From NCBI GenBank assembly GCA_949825025.1, contig OX463779.1, forward strand, positions 31,256,359 through 31,320,358: 64,000 nt of DNA, in the 5' to 3' direction. Under the pieces are notes generated by a model. It was not told the origin of the DNA, did not search any database, and saw only the letters and a program-made list of their open reading frames with translations. Source of the stretch: Siphlonurus alternatus (lineage: Eukaryota; Arthropoda; Insecta; Ephemeroptera; Siphlonuridae). Shown here one piece after another: positions 1 to 13,781 of this stretch. Positions within the stretch are counted from its first letter, which is position 1. Each line of letters opens with the position of its first letter. The position numbers and the translations under genes were made by a program.

Positions 1-126
1 TCATATAATTCCAAGTATAAACGTTCAGTTTGAAAGAAAAGAGTTCATACATCGCTGCCGGAAAAAAACATAAATATTGGAATTAATAAATCTAAGAAAT
101 ATTCCATGTAATATATATCAGTACAT

Positions 127-516
127 AATAGACAATAATGGTTGCATTTTTTTATTTCATAATTAGAAAATATACCTAAAATTATGCTTTTCTGAATTTT
201 TTCGGATTTTTTGGAGTGCAGGAACTAATTTTAAAAAAATATTTAAAATGTCTGAATTTGGGTGGTACACCTGATAGGACAACCGTGACGTCATCGACAG
301 CCAATCACAGCAGCCGTGACATCATCAACAGCCAATCACAGCACGACAAATGACGTCACGGTTGTCCCATCAGGTGTACCACCCAAATTCAGGTATTTTA
401 AATATTTTTTAAAATTAGTTCCCGCACGCCAAAAAATCCGAAAAAATTCAGAAAAGCATAATTTTAGGTATATTTTCTAATTATGAAATAAAAAAATGCA
501 ACCATTATTGTCTATT
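127..516. mobile_element. Foldback MITE with long inverted arms and TGACGTCA motifs
   Basis: The two ends are reverse complements for well over 100 nt: the left arm begins aatagacaataatggttgca and the right arm ends with its complement. No open frame lies inside, so it is non-autonomous. The core carries two near-identical copies of a roughly 30-nt unit (around 285-314 and 315-344) containing gccaatcacagca. Perfect TGACGTCA octamers sit at 286-293 and 351-358. The inner arm (gaattttttc.gatttttt, then aactaatttttaaa) resembles the foldback family at 37567, 40417, 40675, 47864 and 54857, so it is probably a distant relative. I could not define a target duplication. Confidence 0.85.
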
Positions 517-711
517 TTTACTTCACTCCATTTCTTTCTTCATTTGGATTTTTGATCAGTAAATTAATTTTATATTATTATTTATCCCCACCCTAATTGT
601 GTCTTATATTGTGTGAAATAAATCAATGATAAAAAAACTATGGTATGATAACTATGGATCAAAGCAGAAAATAGTTACTATTCTCTGATCAAACTAAGCT
701 AATATATGTAT

Positions 712-859
712 AATGGGTGGTATTCACGAAGAGTTAAGGAGCGTTTTAGGGAGAGATATTTTAAGAAGCGTTTTTCTTACCTGTTACCTGGTATAAAAAA
801 CGCTTCTTAAAATTTCTCTCCCTAAAACGCTCCTTAACTCTTCGTGAATACTACCCATT
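712..859. mobile_element. 148-bp hairpin MITE
   Basis: This is a near-perfect inverted repeat. The left end aatgggtggtattcacgaag is matched by the reverse complement of the right end, and the arms continue through ggagcgttttagggagag, leaving only a short loop. The terminal motif gggtg.gattcaygaa recurs at 49724-49882 and, more loosely, at 49900-50260, which makes it one superfamily of small hairpin elements. It has no coding capacity and no clear target duplication. Confidence 0.85.
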
Positions 860-3800
860 TTGTTTATTACAAAAATTAATTGTAAAAATATAACAAATTG
901 CATTATTTTATAATTTATATGTATAAATCAAAATTTTAACAGTTACAATTTAACAAGAACGTTAATTAAGCCATCAATATTAATAAGAATTTATCTATAA
1001 GCGGAAAGACACTTTTAAAAAGCATGATTTTTGTTTTATTGTTACCGTTATAATTCCTTTTGCTTAAATACATCTACAGATTAGATATTTTTTGAGAAAT
1101 GCATGGAGAGCAACTTTATAAAACATTCTAACAATTTTTAAGTCTTTTAATATTCTTCTTTATTTATTTATTATTTTTTGTTTCTTGATACTGAACCTTG
1201 TAGAAGGGTATTGGTCACAAGTGACTGAATTTAACTTCCCGGCTCTTCGTGAACCCAACCTAGCATATTGCTTAGGGTTTTGTGAGTCCCTTTCAAACCT
1301 ACCATTCTTCCTTTTCTTATTTAAAAATACGAGCAGCGGTAATATTTCCAGCTAAAAATAGAGTTTTGTGATAAAATAAATAATATATTATATTTATTTA
1401 TTTATTTCCTCGTGTGGCTGTACATAATACAACATAGAGGTACAAAAGTTTTTTCTTAATCTAAATCTTACGTCTAGCTAGAAATTAAATTAATTTAAGT
1501 TTATATATATATTGCAAAATCTGTTTTGATTACTATTGATTATTTCAGCAAGAACATATATCTATAAGAATATAAACAAAACATTGAAACATTTCGTTGA
1601 AAATTTATTCTATTTGCTTGAGATATTTTTAGAGAAAGGTCCATCATTTGATGTATGTGATCAGACCTCTGATACACTCGTGAGGGTTGTGGTAGAGATG
1701 TTTGATATTCTTGTTTCTCCAACGAGTTTTGTCTTCTACGCCTTCACAAGATCATCTCTCAGACTTTCCTGGTGTCCTATCAGACATATACCATCTCCCC
1801 TAGATGTCCTTAGGGACATTCAGATATATTCAAAATGGTCACACAAGATAATGTATAGATACACTGTTTTTTTCTTCATCCCTTTTTTTTTATCACTTTG
1901 TTGCAATGTAAAAAATAATTATTTTTTTTTTATTTTATAAGAAACTAGTTCGATCAAATCTTCAACAAATTATGTTCTAATTTTTAATCTTGTCGTTTAA
2001 TGTTACAATGTTATTGCTATGATAAAATTTTTAGAAATATTTTCATTTTTTGTATGATATGATATAAAGTTTGCTGTGACTAATTGAAGTTTCATATTTT
2101 TTTTTCATATTTAAAAAAAAAAAACGTTATATTGAAAAACACTGCACAATAGATACAAAGATTCGATCGATTTGTATATAAAAAGATCCATACACTCAAA
2201 TGAACTTTGATTTTTTTTAAATAATAATCCCTTAAATAATATTCAATTAAAGACATTAATTAAAGACATATATAAATAAAACAACGTGTCAAGGTTCTGT
2301 ACCCTGCAACCCACCTCTCATTACAACTGAACTAATTGCAGAACCTCGAGGTGCTAGGTGAAAACTTTAGCTTGACCAAACAAGTGTATGATTGGAGATA
2401 CGTTTCTAGACACCCAAATTAATACACCTTCTTATGAGGGTGATGATTTGACCCGGTGAGGATAGTCCTCAAATTTTCAATTGAACAAAACTTACTGGAT
2501 TTAGTGCAAATAAGATATTTCTAAGTTAAATTCAGTTGCGAGTACATATATTGACTTAAAACTTTTAGTATATTATACTCTAATAAACCCACAAAATCCT
2601 TTCATAAAGCTTGAAACTACGCTCTATACCTCTTAAATGAATTGTATATAAAAATTAAATGGATTACTTACATCCTTTTTAATTTAATTTACATAAAATT
2701 AATTACATTGTATCACGTTATTTTTGCAGTGTATTGTACTTGGCATAAATTGATATTCATAGAAGGGTCGATCGAACAATGCATGCACTTCACATTTAGA
2801 ACAACTTGATATTCTTGGGCGCTTGTTCTATGATAGAATGCACCTGCATGCTTTCTATTGTATCTACGTTCATAAAATTACTTGAGTATAGTACTTGATA
2901 CTTGAAAAAAAAATATCTAAAAATAAAATTAGTGAGATCAATTCACATCTGGAATTATCCAGAAAAATAGCCAAGGTTTCACTATCCTCATTTACTGTCA
3001 TTGACACTTTTATAATCGCGATTACAGAGAAACCTGGTTATATTCATTCGGAAATGACATCATTATAAGGTATTCTATTTTTGTAAATAGATTTCACAAT
3101 CAATCCAGGAATCATAAGGAGAGAAAATTTAGGAAAAATATTTTTCTCACTTGACCGTGTATTTTTGAACACATGATTTATATGTCTATGATAATTAACA
3201 TGAAATTCTTTATATTAATAATTTTTATTTCCTCTAATTTAAGTTAATTTATTACAAACAAATTATTAACTATTATAATTGCATTAAAATTGATTATGTT
3301 GTAAGTATGAAAACTCGATAACTTTTTTTATTCATAAATTATACATTTACATTACACTTATTTAAACTTGTTAAAATATTATTTAAAAATATTTGCTACT
3401 AAAATTATTATAATGTAGAAAAAAAGTGAAGCATAACTTTGTCATATCTCTTACTTGAATATGTAAAAAAAAATGTTTGGAAAACTTTTCACATAAAGAA
3501 AAAGTGTTAATAATAGCTTTTTTAAAAAACTCCCGCATCTAAATGTTAGCCTGATAATAGTGATCCATCAAATTAGTCATTAAATTTAGTGAGAAGTTTA
3601 TATAGGACTAAAGTGCTGATGATAATGTAAGCTTAGTCGTGTAAGTAGTTCTTAATTACATATTAATTGAATTCTCTAATTATCATTACACACCTAATCA
3701 CAGTGTAATCCTTTCTTTTAATTGGAAATATATTTTATATTATCAGTCACAAATGCTAATATTTTAAAATTTGTAAAAATAAACATATTTTTTTATTACA

Positions 3801-4819
3801 TGTTGTCAATACAGAAAATGTAACTTAAATATATTATTTCATGCAGTTATAAATAGTTCATTTATTATAAATTTAATTGTATTTTTTTAATAAAGAATTT
3901 TAATTTTTTAAATTTTGTGCTTTCTGTTTGAGACAATGGAAAATTTATTGCATTTCTGGAAAAAGTATCTTATGTCTTGAAAATTTTTACAGATTTTTTT
4001 AACCGTATTATCATTGCTTCTATGTTTCTTAACACAATCTTACCCTCTGCTTTTTCTTTTCCCCTTCCTCAAGCAGGTAGTGAATAATGTTATACCTCCC
4101 CTCACGGGTCTCACGTAAACATAGACAGCAATCAACTCTTTACGTTACTCTGCCAAATATGGAGTCTAAAATTTTATGTATACTTTCATTCGTAAAAACA
4201 CCAACAACATAAAAGATACCGAACAGGGCACAGTTTTTTTATATTGCAATAAGATATTGTTAAACTCGATCAAATCTTGCAATACCTTTCGCAACTTGAC
4301 TCTATCTCCACTCACAATCGAAGGTCAAGTGCTTTTGTCCTACATTTCTTACCTTTAAAAAAAAAAAAAAAAAAAAAAAAAGTTTGAAATTCTCTTACAA
4401 AGCCATCCATTTTCATCAAAAGCTTTTCATCTTAGATTTAAAGCTACTTATAATCTACTAGGATTCTACTTCTCAGCAATTTAAAAGGTTTTATATATAT
4501 AAAAAAAATCACCCTTTATAAATTAATTTTAGAGTTTTAATTAATGGAGAGTTTAATTTATTCCCGCTCAATAAATTCAATTAAAATATTGACAGTGTTA
4601 TTTTTTCATTCAGAAACAGGGAAAAAAATTGTCTGATAAAAATCAGATTAAAGATGAAGATTTTAAATAATAGTTTTATAAATATAAATTTTCCTCTTTC
4701 CTCTTTGAAACAATTATACAATTTAACAAACTGCATAAACATTAATATTAAACATGTTTTAGTGCAGATTGGGATAGAGAACCTCAAGCTTTGTATTGTT
4801 AACAATTTTCAGATTTTTT
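860..4819. other. AT-rich non-coding stretch
   Basis: I see no supportable gene. A 134-codon open frame at 1536-1940 has no recognisable domain and ends in T-rich low complexity. At 1386-1450 the minus strand reads like a LINE 3' end (cacacgaggaaataaataaa), but this is weak. At 2342-2422 a 26-codon frame follows a possible acceptor (attgcag) and looks mildly protein-like. It is too short to call. A 25-nt A run lies at about 4357-4381. Confidence 0.5.
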
Positions 4820-4985
4820 TTTAACTCTAACGCCCTTCAAATGAAGCTGCAGAACACTGTGACGTCATAGCCATGCAAATATTTAACAAGCAAACACACA
4901 AACACATAGAAATATGTTGTATGACTATGACGTCCGTCACAGTCTTTTGGCTTTCACCTCGATTTTGAGGGTGTTATAGGGTTCA
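4820..4985. mobile_element. Foldback MITE, family B, copy 1
   Basis: The left end (tttaactctaacgcccttca) and the right end (gagggtgttatagggttca) form an imperfect terminal inverted repeat. Subterminal arms share the core gtgacgtcatagccatgca, with its complement on the right (atgactatgacgtc). Copies occur at 28264-28423 and, as a half element, at 47236-47320. The octamer TGACGTCA lies at 4860-4867. No open frame is present. Confidence 0.7.
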
Positions 4986-5561
4986 AACAAATTGAAATTG
5001 CACAAATTTTCAGTAAAAAAAAAAAAAAAAAAAGAAATCGTACAGGTTATACAAAATATTATGACCCGTCTAAAATGTCAAGCATGCAACAATAATACAA
5101 AACAGTAGTTCTTTTTTCTCAGCATCAACAATCTATGAATTTTCAGAAAATTCATTAATTTTCATCAAGTAACTATCTAAATCTTCCAAGTTTGTTCTGC
5201 TACCAAAATCAATTCTATTACAGCTCCCATAATGCTCAGCCAATAAAAAATAGTAATACCCTGAGTCTTATAATAGTGAAAAGAGTAATTTTTATGAAAT
5301 CCAGTTACGAGGTATAAATATATACCTTCATAAATATCAAAAGTTACTAGCTTTTGATTTATTAGATTGAATAAAAAAAAGTTTAGTCACATGACTGATC
5401 TTTAATACCATTTAAAAGAAATTCTAGATTTTCTAGCACGTTTCTTTTCTATTGAAGTAAAATAATTTAATTTTAAAATTTATTATTATATATATTTCCT
5501 TTCATTTCCACGGTAATGGTGATGTTTTTATTTCATCAAATGGTCTGTGTCTACACAGCTA

Positions 5562-5774
5562 CAGTCAAATTTATTTAATATTCCTGCCAGAAGTAGCCGG
5601 AAGTGAGAGATTTCTGATCGTTTTAATCATATCTGAGTCTTAAAAATTTGCAAACATATTAGTAATCTTTTTACAAACCTGTCGCCAAATTTTCAAATTT
5701 TTAAAACGAATAGGAAGGCTAGAAACCTTTCACTTCCGGCTACTTCCAGCGGGAATTTTAAATTAATTTGACTG
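5562..5774. mobile_element. Tc1/mariner-type MITE with TA target duplication
   Basis: Terminal inverted repeats start CAGTCAAATTTATTTAATAT and end with the matching ATTTGACTG. TA dinucleotides flank both ends (5560-5561 and 5775-5776), as expected for Tc1/mariner integration. The inner arms pair further (agtagccggaagtga with tcacttccggctact). At 213 bp and without a transposase frame it must have been mobilised in trans. Confidence 0.85.
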
Positions 5775-5776
5775 TA

Positions 5777-8700
5777 GTTGGGTCGGGCTGCAGCTAAAAG
5801 ATCCAACATTTCTGTGGCAATGCTTGGAAGAATCACAATTCAGAAGATAAATAAAACTTTGTGCAAGGGTCATTTAAGGTTAACTTGTATTGTTTTCTTT
5901 AACAGTACAAATAAAACATTTTTAAAATAAATAAAATAAAAGTTAATAAAGAAAAAAACACATTCATTTGAAAACAATAGTTTTGTTTGTAATTCTATTA
6001 ATAATTTTAAAATGTTTATTTTTAAATAATATTGTCATTTAATTAATATGTCTGGTCAGTTTTATTTGAACTTTTATATACCAATACCATTAATTACAAA
6101 AAGCAATTTTAGCAGAGTATTGATTTACACAAGCATTGTGTACAAACTAAACATTATTGTCAGAAGCACGAGCTAATAAAATAAATTAAAAAATCAACAA
6201 AGGATTGCTTTTAATGGTGTACAATTTTTTAATTAAATGTTTATATCTTTATAAATTTAAAGCATAAATTTTAATATTTTTTGGTCTATGATTTTTTGTT
6301 ACAGAAGAAAAAAATTCTACCGTACTGCAAGAGTGGCTGAAACCTAATTGAAACAGTTACAAATACCAGGAGAAATAATAACAGGTATGAATAAATTTTT
6401 ATTATGATATAGAATAATAATAACTATCAAATTAATAACTGAAAATTGTTGTTCTAAAACTAACCTCAACAATAAAAAAAAAAATTGTTTTATGTACTGT
6501 ATTTGTAACATACACAAATTTATACTAAAAACTATAAAATTAAGTTAAAGTAGAATAATTTTGTTTGTAGTGGATAACAAATTTTTGGCAAACATCCAAA
6601 AGTGTACCCAAGAGGTCAATAGAAGTAATAAAAAACATTTGTAACTAAGCGGTGGTCGTTACCGTTCAGTTTTGCAGACAGTGCTGTACATGCTTGGCCC
6701 CTGACAGGCAGGCAACCGGCACGACCGTTCTGTGATGCTTTTATTACTTCGTCACGTCGCAGTGATTGTGTAGATCACATCAAAATATGATGACACGACA
6801 TTGTTACAGAATCACATAATATATAGCCACTGTAAATTCAATAGAATATGGCAAGTAATCGTTGCAGTATATTTGAATAATAGTAGTTTCATTTTAATTG
6901 TAAAAATATTAAATTTAATTAATAAAGCAGTAATTTAATATTTTATTGTCATAATTATATAATAAGTAATAAGTCTTTTAATTAACTAAATTAATTCATA
7001 CGTAGTATAAATTTTTATCACTCATAAGACTTGTAATGAAAGTTTAATAAAAAATGTACTATTTCTTATTTAATTAGAGAATTTACTGTGACTTTATTTA
7101 GTATATTTTTGCTTGTTTTATAGTACACAGTCGATTTGTTTATGAAGTATTATTTATGAAACTGATTTAACTAATTAATTGAAGATTATTCATTACGTTA
7201 AATGTTTCATAATGCTAATTTTGTTTAAAAAAAATCTCTTATTCTGTCTTCAAAACTTGATATGTTGTTTTAAAAGGCACGTTCGAGCTTGTGGTAGTAG
7301 AAAATAATGGTGGGGTTGTTTGAGGAAATTACTTGCGGTCTCAAAGGCTACATAATTATAGCACCAGCGTTGTGTCATAAAACTTTGTAACTAATCATAA
7401 TTTAATTGGCAAAAGGTGATATTACAAAACAGAGCTATTAAAATTTATCAACGAAATTGTAGACTTAATAATTAATGTTACGAACTAAATTTCAAGTAAC
7501 CAAATTTTAAACGTGATCACAATATCCAATGTTTGAAGTATTAATATTTAGTAGGATAATAGTTTCTTCATAAATAAAGATTATATTGAAGTTCAAGATT
7601 TAGTTTTTAATCCAATTAATGCCATTAAATAGCACAATTATATATTATAGTATTATTTATGCCATGCATGCATGCAAATATTAACAGTCATTTGAAGTCA
7701 CGTTTCAACAAACCCTGTTTTTTTTTTTTTTTTATTACTACCCCGCAAACCATTCCATCATTTGACTAGTTAAGGGTGAGGGAACCGTGTAAAATTGAAA
7801 CTTAAGAGAACATGATGGCATTAAAATGGATCAAATTTTAAGTATTTACTGGCGTTACCTAACATTGTTAATTACAAACTGTATTACCTCCTATTCTAAG
7901 TACCATGAAGCTGTCTATATATCTATATAGATATATATTGTAAAGCTTTGTTGTAGCTGTTCCAAAGATCAGATTACTGCTTTGTACTTTTAAGGATTGA
8001 TCACGGAAGACAAAGGTCAGAGATTTATTTTGTGGTCCATAAGCCGGTCAAACCTCAGCAGATGTTGGTGGCAGTCGGACGCCACATGGCAGGTCACATT
8101 TCCCAGATCGCCATGGCGGAAACCGCTTGTATAGCCAACCAGACTACTAGAAACAAATCAGGCTTAATGGCTGGGGAGTTCCGCTGAACTTTCCATTTCA
8201 AAAACAGCATCTCTCTCTGCTGTCACAACATGAAATATGGTAATTTTATATGAAACGAAATGAAAAATTAAATAACACTAATCAAACTACAATTTCTAAT
8301 TTAATTATCAATTATTTAGAAAAAAAATATGCATTATCCAGGAGTCCAAGGAGTCTTTCTTGGTTCTAAATATGACAAAAAACAATTGGAGATGCTGACT
8401 TCAGGACAGCAATGAATTTACTTCTCCCTCATTTGCTGGCACTGCAGCTCCAAGACAAAAGGATTTAATATATTTAATGTACATTTGAAATGTTGGAAAA
8501 GCACTATACATATTTGTTAACAAATTTTCAGTGGACAACGCCACCAAAAACAGAGCAGGGATAACGTTTGTTATGTACAGAGGTGTACAATGTTTAAAAT
8601 TAAAATAAATTCTTTAAACCTACATCTGCAGTTGGAATCTTTGTAGAATAACAATCACAACGTTAATGAAACATCAAAATGATAAAAACATTATATTATA

Positions 8701-11115
8701 GTTGATTGAGGATGAAGCATAAAGTTTATATTTATGAGTACACATGCGTATATAACTATATTTCTTTTAGCAATTCCATTCATATTTATTTTTTATTCCA
8801 TCATTTTTCTCGCATTAAAGAAAATTATTACACAGTATTTTTTTTTTTTAATTTCACATCGTTTTTAAATAAAATTTTAGAGCTATTTAAAAAAACATTA
8901 AAAGAAATATTACAATATAATATTATAAAGTTTAACTTGTCACAAGTCAGTTTATAAAAATTGTCGTTTTGATTAATTATTTTTTCTGTCACTTGATTAA
9001 TGTTAGTAATATTTTTGGTTTAATTTTTCATTATTTTCGCCAGTCTGAAATGCCGGTCGAGCGTGCGCATGCACGAGGTAATTAACGTTGTCGGTACATT
9101 ATGAGAGCAGGGTACAAAGTGGTTTATTTTGTGTAAAGGCCAAACATTGCGACGAGAGTGTTTCATAATGTTGCCACCAAGCATTACTGTGGCTTAAAGT
9201 TCATGGTTAAATTGATATTAATGGAACTCTTATGTTGATAAAATGTACAAAAAATAGTGATGAATATAAGGAGAAAATTAGGAGAATATAATTATATAAT
9301 GTAAGAAAAAAATTATAATGTAATTCTGCTATGATTTTAAGGCGTGTTTTTTATATAGTAAATCCGTCTTAGTAACTAGCAACATTGATAATACAAGATT
9401 TTGTTGAAAGTAATAAATGAACAAAGCACAAAGCTGAAAAAATCATAAAAAATATTATTAAAAATTTTTTACAAAAGTGACATCACTGGTTTTATGTCCA
9501 AAAGTCAAAGGGGAAAATGTTATGAAAAGCTGGGTGTTTTTTTTTTATTAAAAACTAATTACGCAGGTATATTAATTATTATACCGCAGTGTCCAATGAA
9601 TCAAATTTATCCTACCATTGATGGATGACTGTCATATGAAGTAAAGTTTGTTACAGCATTAAAAACAGATGAATTTTACTATGAGTTACACTCAAAGTTT
9701 TAATAAATGTACACAGATTTCCTTTTAAGATGAAAAGGGGAAGGAAAATAAGGATTACAAATTTACCTAAAATTAATTTTATGCAAGTTGTAAAATAATT
9801 TTATTTTGCATTTGCATAATTATAAAGCAAATTATAACGCAAATGAAATGTTAATGTAAGTAACAAATCAAGTAAATTACTTTCATTTGACTGAAGTAAT
9901 TATGTTGAGAGTAAAGTGGTAGAGATGGCATCACATCAAAATATCTGATATAAGCACATTATTCATCGTCATAACGCACATAACTGGGAGGAGATGGAAG
10001 AAAACAGCAGCTCTCAAGAGGTGTCTGGTATTAAACCACCTTCTCCTTTCAAGATAGATAACTATTTGTGCTTCCAAGCTCAGCAATTTGCATACCGTAA
10101 AGGCGCTTTACATTAAATTTACGTTCGATAAAATGTTATAGGTATAATTTATTATTATATTTTAATCGTATAAGAAACGTATATTCTCATTGGTTAGAAT
10201 TTTGTAACAGATCTTCTCATTGGATGAATTTGTACCGAATACTAACGAGAATAAACGAGGAAGATCTATACTGATATATGAGGTGAAGTATGAACACGTA
10301 AATTTGTTTTGATAAGAACTTGATGATAAAGAGAACTTTCTGGTGAAAATGAGAATTTATGTTGTCAATTATTATCAAATGATAACATTCCAATTTAAAT
10401 TTATAATTTTATGCTATCAAATTTTTTAATTAAGATTACCACAGTAACGTACTTTTAAAATGCTTGGTTATAATCTATTAAAAAAAAACTAATAAAATAA
10501 AATTCATTTGAATGATAATCAAATCATTTGGGTTGTAATAACTCAAAAATTTCAGTTCTGTATGTGAAATTTAATTACCAACGTATCTGTCTTTTGACAG
10601 TTAGAGAAATCAAGTTTTAAAATCTGAATGCTGTCATCTACAGATATCGATGTTATTATGATATCGATCTTCTCCCTTCATTGTAGAAAAATTTATATTA
10701 TGAATTTCTTGTGGATGAGGCGAAATATACAACATAAAATAATGTGAGGCAGAAGAAAAAGAGAATTGGATACTTTTCATTACCTTATATAGAGCTGGGA
10801 TTTTCATTTAAATATAAAATATTAATAATTATGATATCATATTTTGAAATATAAGTCATTAATTTATGTTATTTATGCTAAATGAACTCATAATCTTTTA
10901 GAATATAAAGTTTAAAATGTACGTTACAAAGTTTTGCAGATTTAAAATTAAAAAAAAAATATATATATATTAAGTTTGTAAAATTTCACTTGTGAAACAA
11001 ATCATGTATATTTTTTTACATGATTTTATGTGTGTATCTGCAATAATTGTTCAACGCTTTGAGAATAAGGTCTCAGTTAGTTAACCACAAATATTTTTAA
11101 AATTTTATAGTTGAT
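5777..11115. other. Non-coding stretch with small GC-richer islands
   Basis: No gene is recognised. GC-richer patches stand out against the AT background at 6650-6790, 7950-8190 and 9045-9190. The patch at 7950-8190 holds an open plus-strand frame ending at about 8188 without an obvious start. The one near 9060 contains the palindrome gtgcgcatgcac. At 9966-10115 a 40-codon frame begins in gaggagatggaa. A 15-nt T run lies near 7719. At 8575-8595 the sequence acagaggtgtacaatg resembles one end of the element at 54518-54697. Confidence 0.5.
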
Positions 11116-11118
11116 TAA

Positions 11119-11252
11119 AGCCGGTATTACACGATACAATTTTGCACACAATTTTTTACTTACAAGAAAACGTCAACTCCATTTTACTGTATGGAGATAC
11201 AATTTTTTGTAAGGAAAAATTAAAAGCAAAATTTTGTCGTGTAATACCGGCT
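11119..11252. mobile_element. PIF/Harbinger-like MITE, family C, copy 1
   Basis: The terminal inverted repeat is agccggtattacacga at the left and tcgtgtaataccggct at the right. TAA flanks both ends (11116-11118 and 11253-11255), a 3-bp duplication of the TWA type typical of PIF/Harbinger elements. It is 134 bp with no coding content. A second copy lies at 47392-47555. Confidence 0.85.
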
Positions 11253-12376
11253 TAACAAAAACTATTCCTTTAATTGTGATAAAAAATCAGATAATTTTTA
11301 GACTTAGCGATATATCTCAGTTGATTGAGAACTGGCCCCCTTGATTTTAATGCGACTGGCAGGGGACTCACTATCATTTAGCAGGGGACTCAACTATCAT
11401 TTAGATGACATAACATTTTTGGTGCTAATGTGTCTGATAGTTTTGTAAAAAAATGAGGTAGAATTTTAATATGGAACCTTAGGGAAAGAAACCGGAAATG
11501 GAACTGTTGCGAAAAAACTGCTCTCATGAATTTGCTCAAACCATTACATATTATATAAGCTATAAAATTGAAAAATTAAGTCGAAAATTTAAAATTTATT
11601 TCATTCGACTCTTTCTGACTCCGTAGTACCTGAGATCAATTAATAATAATTTCAATATATGTAATGAATTCCTATTGCAATGAAATGGAATATTTGGAAT
11701 ATAAATTTTATATTTTTTTCAGAAATTTGCAGTCCTTTATACATAAAAAAAATACATACTGAAAACTGATTTACGACTGAAAGCACAGTTGCTTTATGAA
11801 GGGCGTAAATTTTGTTCGTGATGCAATAAATAATTCAATATTTATTTACTTTAAAAGCCACCAACAGAAAAAAAATAACAGCAACATAAATTTCATGCTC
11901 TATTTTAACATGTTGATTGTTCAATATAGTGTCGGAACTCTTTTATTATTTTTTTTTTTTATAACAATACAAAATATTAAATGTATTTTAAATTACTTTC
12001 ATTATTCTATATATTGATTATTTCTACAACTATGAATAAAAGGCACAAAATATGTGAGCACTAGGGAGAATATTGAATTTTATTTATATAACTTTATTTA
12101 TTTATGCAAGTTACATTGAATTTTTTTTAACGAAAAAAACACAATATGAAACAAGTGTCACTTTATACACGTGTAATTTTATTATATAATTTTAATTTTC
12201 TCTACAGTGGTAAATTGTAAAATAGGTCAACATTAGCACTATAAATAATACTGTTGACATTTTATATTGCTCCAACAGGATGCTGAATTAAGGTGAGCTC
12301 CTTTCATCCCCTGCTGATGTATTTCAATCTGTTCGTGTTCTCTCAATTTTGTCACGTAGGACGCATAAGTTCTTCA

Positions 12377-12379
<3 letters not shown>

Positions 12380-12460
<81 letters not shown>
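12380..12460. repeat. (TC)n microsatellite
   Basis: About 80 nt of uninterrupted TC dinucleotide. Serine-leucine open frames that cross it are products of the repeat and are not genes. Confidence 0.98.
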
Positions 12461-12465
<5 letters not shown>

Positions 12466-13678
12466 AACTGTGCAATCAAATCCACTTCCTCTCCTATTTA
12501 CAATATATTATGTCAACGTCTTTTTCTGCAGATGCCATGTCTCAAGTATTACAAAGCTTTTTAAAGCATTAAAGTTTACTCTCTAGCAAGTAAACAAATA
12601 GAACGACAGTGACAATTAATATCAGTAAACAGTAACAGACTTCTTTATAAGGATTTATATTGTTTAGTTCGTTATTTGCAATTTATATGAGTATAAAAAT
12701 TGAGTTGAAATTACTTATTCTATTAATATAAAAATACGTTTCAGTATTAGATTAATAATTTGTAGAATCATTGATGTAAATTTTGATTATGTATTGTAAT
12801 TTTAAAATGTAATTTGAAAGTTGCAAGATGATAAAATGTAATTTAACACCAATATGTATTCTAATATTGTTTATCATTATATAGGAAATGTATATTAATC
12901 AATGTGTAGTTAGTATGTAGTAATGATTAAATTGTTTTTTCATTTTTTTTTCTTCTTGACGTAATATAAAACAGTTGTTTGAAAATAAATTATTATTAAT
13001 TTGAGAATTTAACATACAAAAACAGTTCCTGAAATAATATTACAAACACACACACACAGATTATGATAATTTTTTTATTATATTATAGCATATTATTACT
13101 ATTTCAGTAATCTTCCCGTTAAACCTGTTTACTCCAGGAGTAGAACCTATATAAGGACGAAAGAAGGTCAGAAAAAGCAGGAGCCTGTATACCATTGATC
13201 CTAAAGGTGTCCGAAAATCCTTGTAAGAAAAATGCTGGGATTAAATCTACATTTCAGATAAATTTTTCAAAATTTTAATTTTATTTCAGATTTTTTTTTA
13301 TTTATTTGCTAGAATTTTTTCAACATGTCTGTAAACTTCATTATAAAACTAATGCTTAAGATTTTTTTAAAGTTTGGAGTACTTTTTTAAAAATTTTAAT
13401 TGGGAAAACATACTTCACACCACTTTAGTTATTTGCTGTTTACAGCTTGGTAGAAAAGTGCAAAGTGTATACGCGTATATTTTTTTAACGTGTTGAGTTT
13501 TACTTGAAAAAAAAGTGAAGAAAATGTTAATGATACATAGATATTTTTATATATTGTATAGTAAACGGAATATATTTAAAGGAAAAATAATTATATTAAA
13601 AAAAAATTCAAGTATTGAAAAAATAAAATTCATTGCAATATTACAGTCCTAAAGAGAGCTGCAAAATTGAGATTTATA

Positions 13679-13781
<103 letters not shown>

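Noticed and set aside
1536..1940. 134-codon frame as a gene
   Set aside because: No recognisable motif, and the C-terminal third is T-rich low complexity.
12293..12586. Ser/Leu-rich open frames
   Set aside because: They consist mainly of translated TC microsatellite; no gene context.
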